Positions 21,859 through 27,429 of a stretch of 27,429 nucleotides of DNA are shown here, piece by piece. Below the pieces are notes generated by a model that was not told the origin of the DNA, searched no databases, and was given only the letters and a program-made list of their open reading frames with translations. Position 1 is the stretch's first letter; each line of letters begins with the position of its first letter. The position numbers and the translations under genes are program-made. This DNA comes from Fragilariopsis cylindrus CCMP1102 (Eukaryota > Bacillariophyta > Bacillariophyceae > Bacillariales > Bacillariaceae): NCBI GenBank assembly GCA_900095095.1, contig FMBT01000164.1, forward strand, positions 1 to 27,429, in the 5' to 3' direction.

Positions 21859-22868
21859 TTAATGATTATGATGTAGTATAATTAGTCTTTCCTGTCTTCT
21901 TAATTGATACTGATATTGTTGTTGCTGTTGCTGTTGCTGTTGTTGATGATGACGAAGCTCTAAGAACAATCGTCTTTCATTATCATTGCTTGGTGTAAAT
22001 TTTTTCATAATAATACTAACTACAATAGCTATAACAATAAAGAATACACCCATCGCAATAAGACAACATTTCGAATTACGACAACCACCATCAGCAAGAT
22101 CTACCGTACTATATTTAAAACGTGGTTCTTCTTCATCATCATTATCGTCATCGCCATCGTCATAATTGTAATTATCAATAGGATCATCATTCCCCACATC
22201 ACTCACATCATCATCATCATCATCATCATCGTCGTCGTAGTGATCGTGGTCATCGTAACTCCTCATACCGGCAGTAGAATTATTAGTATTGGTAGAAGTA
22301 CGCGGCGGAGGTCTACTTGTTCTTTTATTATTGTTCGATATCTCATTTTCAGCTGATGATGTTACCGATGGACGTGTCATACTACTAGATCTTGTACTAC
22401 TAGACCGTTGTTGCTGTTGTTGTTGTTGCTGTTGCTGTTGTGACTCTTGAGCATCGATATGATATTTTTCCGGTTTCAGTTTTTTATTCTTCTTCTTCCG
22501 TAGTCCGTCATCATCATAACTTGCATCATCATCATTAAAATTCCCATCGCCGCCATTGTCGTTCTGATGGTTATTATTTTTCGGCTTCTTCGACTTCTTC
22601 TTCATAACCTTCTTCTTATTCGGTTGTGGCAGTTGTGACTCGTCATCATAATTGATATTCATCGAGGGTGGATTATATTCCTCATTTTCAGCGCCATCGT
22701 CCTTTAGATTATTTTTCGGCTTAGAGGGTTTCTCTGTTTTTCCTTCTTCTTTTCATTATTACTACGTTCCTCTAGCAGCTTTTTCTTTTTCTTTCCAGCT
22801 GATTTCCCGACGTCGTCTCCTATTATTCCGTCCCCAGCCTGCCTCGTCTGTGTATGAGATGATGGCAT
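21859..22868 (-). CDS. Single-pass membrane protein with acidic low-complexity tail, one frame break
   Basis: Starts at MPSSHTQTRQAGDGIIGDD (22868); an upstream in-frame Met at 22901 is possible but adds a hydrophobic run that looks like 5' flank. A Lys-rich stretch follows. The frame slips by one missing base at an A5 run (22737-22741), then continues EKPSKPKNNLKDDGAENEEY into MNINYDDESQLPQPNKKK. With one base added the product is 336 residues. It has a poly-Gln run, an Asp-rich block (about ten consecutive Asp) and one membrane helix at about residues 268-290 (CCLIAMGVFFIVIAIVVSII). The tail is short, basic and Gln-rich (KKFTPSNDNERRLFLELRHH, then poly-Gln). The acidic tail followed by one helix resembles the divergent neighbour at 23310. 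No family recognised; likely type II orientation is inferred. Confidence 0.6.
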
Positions 22869-23309
22869 GGTAATAATATAAAAAAAATAGCGCACGTACA
22901 AAGTTCGTATGATTTGCTATTCGATTACTATCTCTACTCAGTATTGAATATTAATATGTGCTGTCAATTGATAATACTCAAATACTGTATATTTATTACG
23001 TGTGTCTTGTTGCGTATGAAGTCTTTTGATTTTTGCACTACAGGATGAGCTTGGAATGTCTATTTCAGTCACTTATGACTCCAACAGGGCTCAATTATGC
23101 CCCTACTTCATAATATTATGCAGTACAGTATGTTTAATGACAACAACATACTGTACTGTACCTTTTCTTTGGTTCAATTATTTTTTGCTTCTACAATAAG
23201 GTGGAGAGGGGAAAGGAAGAATTCACATTATTTACCGCATTACATAAATTAATATACATTTTGAACTTAGGCTTCTTGTAATCTATTCATTGTTACTCTA
23301 TCACAAACC
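22869..23309. other. Divergent intergenic region with a perfect hairpin
   Basis: Separates two divergent membrane-protein genes by about 440 bases and should hold both promoters. It contains a perfect 14-base inverted repeat (23121-23134 and 23145-23158) built from TACAGTA words, and a further TACTGTA at 22983-22989. Confidence 0.6.
23121..23158. repeat. Perfect 14-base inverted repeat, 10-base loop
   Basis: CAGTACAGTATGTT at 23121-23134 is mirrored by AACATACTGTACTG at 23145-23158. It could be a paired protein-binding site between divergent promoters, or a transcript hairpin. Function not known. Confidence 0.8.
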
Positions 23310-24944
23310 ATGGCATCTCAACAGGAACAATGGGATACTGACGATTCAGACGAATACGAAGAGAACGACGATGATGGTGGGTCTGAATCTGAATCTGTAT
23401 CCGAATCAGAAGGCGACGACGACGACGAAATCGAAAATGAAAACGAAAACGGCGACAACGAAAACGGCGAAGACGATGACGACGATGATGACAATGAGTC
23501 TGATGAAGACGAAGATGACAATGAGTCTGATGAAGACGAAGATGATAGTAATGACGATTCAGACGAATACGAAGAGAGGGGCGAAACAACTGAGGATTTT
23601 GTAGACGAAGAGAATCCATTTGATGACGATTCAGACGAATACGAAGAGAGGAGCGAAACACCTGATGATTTTGCAGACGAAGAGAATCCATTTGATGATG
23701 ACATAAAGCCATATACTAATAACTATCCTTGGTGGGAAGGAAAGGAAAAGGTTATTGCTATATCGGTGGCATGTTGCTGTTGTGTAATTTTGATTATTAT
23801 TGGGGTAGTTGTTGGTGTCGTTCTAGCTGGTGGAGGAGGGAATATTGATAATGGCAACGACGACCTTATTGGTGGTGATGCTGAACGAAAACCAACATTA
23901 CGTCCAACATTGGCACCTCAACCACTTCAACCATCTGCAAGACCCCCACCGGCGGAAAAACCTTCTATTTCGTTACAAACTCCCGGAGATACAACCTCCT
24001 CACCAACATCATTTCCAAGTCTCAATCCGACAGCAAGTCCAACAACTTCTTTTGCACCCACGAAATCAATCCCCGAAACATTAGATATTGTTGCCGATCA
24101 GGATACATATATTGATCTTGATGGTAAATTCGAAGGTAAAGACTTCCGAGGTGAAGAATATGGTGATCTTGATACATTTTCTGTCCAGAACGGACCAATC
24201 GAAGAAGAAACGATCCCTGATTCTATAGGATTGATTTCATTTCCACTTGACGATGTTCCCTCTACTGTTAGACTCAACAATAACAACAATGGTAATGCAA
24301 ATAATAACAGGAACGCAGTGTTACGACTTACACATCTTGTATCTACAGTAGAAGAAAAAGATTCGGCGACATATACTATTATTCGTCTACCAGAAACTAA
24401 AATGGCAGTGGAATACCTACATGGATACTTCTTTGTACCACCCGAAGATGATGCTGTTGGTGTTATGGTCGGTCCATCATTTGTTGTTAATCCTGATGAT
24501 ACTGTTATTGATATTGATATCACATCATTATTATTTGATTATTATGAAGAACAACCAGACGAAGAGCAACAGCAACAACAATTACTACTTATGATAACCA
24601 ATCGTGGACCTGAACAAGAACAGGGTGGGGATCGATTTTATTCGCGAGAGACGAATACTCCACCTCAACTTTTAATTGACTTTATGGGAGGGAATGCTGC
24701 AGATATTAATATCGCCTTTGATGATGATGATGATGGCGGCACCGTTGATAATGAAGAACTTGGAAATTTAGGTGTTGTAAATTTTGAAGAAAGTAATACT
24801 ACAGATAATAATGGAATTGGAGATGATAATGGAGATGATAATGGAGATGATAATGGAGATGATAATGCTGATGATAATGATAATGCTGATGATAATGATA
24901 ATGCTGATGATAATGATAATGCTGATCCTGATGCTGAATCCTGA
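23310..24944 (+). CDS. Single-pass membrane protein with acidic tail and DNRLRE-like outer domain
   Basis: One intact exon, 544 residues, starting MASQQEQWDTDDSDEYEEND. Residues 1-145 are a very acidic Asp/Glu/Ser/Asn-rich tail built partly from recent duplications. The membrane helix is at about 147-173 (VIAISVACCCCVILIIIGVV). A Pro/Ser/Thr linker (about 190-250) follows, with repeated PT-like units typical of extracellular spacers. Then comes a beta-rich domain (about 255-470) with DIVADQDTYIDLDG, YGDLDTFSVQNG, IGLISFPLDDVPSTVR, VLRLTHL, and DDTVIDIDITSLLFDY. This pattern fits the DNRLRE domain found in secreted and surface proteins, where it is thought to bind carbohydrate. The C-terminal tail is a Asp-Asn repeat. 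A cell-surface or silica/polysaccharide-associated role is possible but inferred. Confidence 0.8.
   Translation: MASQQEQWDTDDSDEYEENDDDGGSESESVSESEGDDDDEIENENENGDNENGEDDDDDDDNESDEDEDDNESDEDEDDSNDDSDEYEERGETTEDFVDEENPFDDDSDEYEERSETPDDFADEENPFDDDIKPYTNNYPWWEGKEKVIAISVACCCCVILIIIGVVVGVVLAGGGGNIDNGNDDLIGGDAERKPTLRPTLAPQPLQPSARPPPAEKPSISLQTPGDTTSSPTSFPSLNPTASPTTSFAPTKSIPETLDIVADQDTYIDLDGKFEGKDFRGEEYGDLDTFSVQNGPIEEETIPDSIGLISFPLDDVPSTVRLNNNNNGNANNNRNAVLRLTHLVSTVEEKDSATYTIIRLPETKMAVEYLHGYFFVPPEDDAVGVMVGPSFVVNPDDTVIDIDITSLLFDYYEEQPDEEQQQQQLLLMITNRGPEQEQGGDRFYSRETNTPPQLLIDFMGGNAADINIAFDDDDDGGTVDNEELGNLGVVNFEESNTTDNNGIGDDNGDDNGDDNGDDNADDNDNADDNDNADDNDNADPDAES
23487..23694. repeat. In-frame tandem duplications in acidic tail
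   Basis: Two copies of a 27-base unit (GATGACAATGAGTCTGATG...) start at 23487 and 23514. Two copies of a 72-base unit (24 residues, DDSDEYEER...EENPF) start at about 23551 and 23623, differing at a few bases. Both periods are multiples of three, so the reading frame is kept. Confidence 0.85.
24820..24925. repeat. C-terminal GDDN and ADDNDN coding repeats
   Basis: Four 12-base units (GGAGATGATAAT) followed by about three and a half 18-base units (GCTGATGATAATGATAAT), encoding GDDN and ADDNDN. All periods are multiples of three. They lie at the end of the DNRLRE-like gene. Confidence 0.85.
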
Positions 24945-25432
24945 ATCCTACCACGCCATCCCCTTAAGAGAGAGAAAAGAAGGAAAATATAGTAGATATA
25001 CTTGATACTAAGTATAATGGTACGGTACTTCGAAACGCAGTAAAGATATATTTGGATAGAGTTAATGCTATTATTTTGTATTAGTAATTTTTTCTTTAAA
25101 GATAAATACCATCAATTAAATAATACCTAGTATGATTAAGAAGTATCCGTAATCACAATTAGTGAAGTAAACAATAACGAAAATAGGTCTTTTTTGTTTC
25201 AGATGCTCATCTTGCGTTATAAACTAATTATAAGTATTGTGAGGGCAATTGGGTTATTGATGCAGATAGTAAAGCCGCACATCTTCTTTAATCACAAAAT
25301 CAAAAATATGATGTGTGCCAAAACACTTTGGAGTTGACACCACAGTGTATCTGCGCGCCATTGGTCCTAGTATTGCACAGTTCCTTTCCAGATACGCATC
25401 AAACTACTACTACTACTACTAGTTTCACAGTT
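24945..25432. other. Convergent intergenic region
   Basis: 3' flanks of the DNRLRE-like gene (plus) and asparaginase (minus). A short ACT repeat sits near 25405-25425. No gene seen; the plus-strand ORF at 25313-25501 overlaps the asparaginase 3' end and is a shadow. Confidence 0.6.
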
Positions 25433-27127
25433 TCATCGAGGCCTTCGTCGGGCTTTTACAATACCTTGCTGAAACGCACCAGACAACGGCGGGGGCGATA
25501 ATAGTTCGTGAGGAGTAATTTCTCCTCGCAGACTTACTCCCATCAATTCTCCAATCTGTTCTGTGGTCAAGTCTTGCCTTCCAAAGAGGTATGCACATTT
25601 TGATGCAATTGCTTCTAAAGTCATATCCCCTCCTGATACCACTCCCGCATCCATCAAAGCCCGTCCTGTTGCATAATGTCCCAATAATACAGATCCCGTG
25701 AAGCATTGGGTTGATGCTATAACTAAGATACCTTTATCCGTAGCATCTGCCAGTAGTTGAATGAGCGATTCTTTTGCACTTGGGATATTTCCAGTTCCAT
25801 AGAGCTGTAACACCAAGGCTCGCAATTGTTTGTTCTCTGCATTAGCTTCAATCATTCGTCGAATCATTACGTCATCAAATCCAGGTACTAATCGGATACT
25901 AAAAAGTAAAAAGGTACGAGAGAGAGAGATAACAATTAAAAATAGGTGAGAGTAATTAGTTAGCTTGATTCAGAGCTACAGTATATTTCGAAAGAAAAGA
26001 AGAGAGGAAAAGAGTACTTTTCTCCATACGCTGCACCCTTTATTCTTCGTCGTAATAATACTTACGTCAATAATCGTGGATCCATTCGCAGATGTACCCT
26101 TAGAGCTCCTTTGGCAGGCGATAATGTGATATGATCGTTTTCGTCAATTCCAAGTCCAATGGTTGCTAATGGATCTATATTCGGCGAATCAAATGCTAAT
26201 AACTTGTGTGTATTGACTTTGGTGGCTCTGTTAGCTCTCAACAAACGATCATGAAAGAAGATACATACTTCATTAATACTATTACGAGCGGCAAATATCA
26301 TAGCCATGATTAGATTCCGTCTTGCGTCATTATGTGGCATGCACAAAGGTACTTGACTACCAGTGAAAATAACCGGTTTGTTTAAATTCTCCAACATAAA
26401 GCTCAAGGCCGAGCTAAAGTAACACATAGTATCTGTACCACAGACTACTACAAAGCCGTCGAAGTAGTTATAGTTCGTTTCTATATCTTGTGCAACTGTA
26501 GCCCAGTCGGGAGGGCCGAGGTTGGATGAATCTTGGAAAGGAGCGTACTCGTGGAGTACGTAGTCTGGCATTTCTGGGTTTTCTGTTAATTCCTCCATCT
26601 TGCTCATATACTTAGATATTGCTCCTGTATTTGGAAAAGCAATAAGATGAAGCAACAATGTAAGCAGTGGAGTGGGATCTCAAAGATAGAAACATAAAAT
26701 AAAGCGACGCTTGATTTTTATTACTACTATTATTATCATTATTATTATTATTTGTTTTACCTTCTACGGGTGTCAAAGCACCATTATTTTTATAGTCTGG
26801 AGCCATTGTCAATGTACCACCCGTGCATAGCACCAACACGCGCTTCCTTGTCCGACCTTCACCTTCGTACAAAGAATGTTGCGGAATGAAAGTCTTAGCA
26901 GATAAAGAATCATGTTTGCAACTGAGCAATCCTGCGGGACTTTGTAGCGGTTCCCCATTAATTTTTTGCAAGTCGTCGTAGGATGATTTTTTAGTTGTTG
27001 CATTGTTCTGTACCAGTCCTGACGAAGATGTCGTCGACGACGACAGACTCCGAGGAATACTTAGAGGAGAGATATGATATCTAGCTTGTAGAAATCGAGT
27101 TGCATTGGTCGTAATTTTGCTCAGCAT
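25433..27127 (-). CDS. Type I L-asparaginase with mitochondrial-type presequence (three exons)
   Basis: Hydrolyses L-asparagine to aspartate and ammonia. Exons are 27127-26761, 26624-26066 and 25898-25433; introns are 136 (GTAAAA...CAG) and 167 bases (GTAAGT...TAG). All joins keep frame, giving 463 residues. Residues 1-95 are an extension beginning MLSKITTNATRFLQARYHIS, basic and Ser-rich with no acidic residue, like a mitochondrial presequence and without a plastid signal peptide. Catalytic motifs are complete: LCTGGTLTM with nucleophile Thr105, substrate-binding DSSN (154-157), CGTDTM with Thr186-Asp187, TGSQVPL, and RATKVNTHKLLAFDSPN with the catalytic-site Lys. The C-terminal domain has YGTGNIPS, TQCFTGSV, GGDMTLEAIASKCAYL. 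Bacterial and plain eukaryotic type I enzymes run about 330-350 residues, so the core is full length. No ankyrin repeats as in the human enzyme. Location is inferred from the presequence. Confidence 0.94.
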
Positions 27128-27429
27128 CTGGTGTTTTTCTTTTCTTTGCTTGCCTTACAATTGTATGTGTTGTTGTTCTAATGGCTTCTGCGATGTGAAA
27201 TGATGGAGTTTATTGTCGATTTATTGTGTTTTATAATCTTTGTTCAATTTCAATTTTGAACTTTTGAGGCGAGGTCGTCGCGCGTTAATCGTGTTTGAGT
27301 GTCGGCGGCGGGAAGCAACATTCTTGTAGAAAATTGGAATCTGAGTAGGTGCAATAATTTACTAGGAAGGAAGCATAGGCTGTGAAAGATAGGAAGAATA
27401 TATTGGAATTAAGTATGTACAACATAACA
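27128..27429. other. Upstream region of asparaginase
   Basis: About 300 bases 5' of the minus-strand asparaginase start, running to the window edge. Pyrimidine-rich next to the ATG on the coding-strand complement. No gene or named site seen. Confidence 0.55.

Noticed and set aside
23293..23712. Two minus-strand ORFs (Arg/His-rich and Ser-rich)
   Set aside because: Antisense shadows of the acidic Asp/Glu repeats of the 23310-24944 gene.
1..27429. tRNA or rRNA genes
   Set aside because: Scanning by eye for GGTTCGAA-type T-loops and paired arms found nothing convincing; a covariance-model search was not possible.

Overview
The window looks like nuclear DNA of a photosynthetic stramenopile, most likely a diatom. 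Three things point there. It has short GT-AG introns of about 110-414 bases. It has two genes whose N-termini combine a signal peptide with an ASAFAP-like cleavage site (ASA^FAP and ANA^FSS), the bipartite address for complex plastids. It has several Asn-, Gln-, Ser- and Asp-rich proteins, including two of types I associate mainly with diatoms. The sequence is AT-rich between genes and full of microsatellites. No bacterial operons, tRNAs, rRNAs or CRISPR arrays were seen.

Layout, left to right. 1622-2137 (-) is a small plastid-targeted one-helix membrane protein. 3134-5226 (-) is translation initiation factor eIF3d. 6088-7082 (+) is a second plastid-targeted one-helix protein. 7339-9165 (-) is a nuclear-type protein with an NPPY methyltransferase-like domain. 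About 9570-10165 is a non-autonomous inverted-repeat element (MITE-like). 11028-15245 (+) is a large DYRK-family kinase resembling the plant-type DYRKP group. 16873-18673 (+) is an exostosin-like GT64 glycosyltransferase. 18877-19278 (-) is a doubtful hydrophobic ORF, and 19802-19922 can fold into a long hairpin. 20033-20967 (+) is a diatom-type protein of unknown function. 21859-22868 (-) and 23310-24944 (+) are divergent single-pass membrane proteins with acidic cytosolic tails; the second has a DNRLRE-like outer domain. 25433-27127 (-) is a type I L-asparaginase with a mitochondrial-type presequence.

The genes do not form a pathway; this is ordinary mixed eukaryotic gene order. The unusual feature is reading-frame breakage. 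Five genes can be read through only if single bases are missing at about a dozen sites. All but one site, which is ambiguous, clearly go in the same direction: one base too few. Six of these lie in about 0.9 kb of the kinase N-terminal region and three in the NPPY gene. About 10 kb of other coding sequence (eIF3d, the 6088 gene, the kinase C-terminal 3 kb, GT64, the DNRLRE protein, asparaginase) shows none. Consensus deletion errors are the simplest explanation, but the clustering deserves a check against reads and transcripts.
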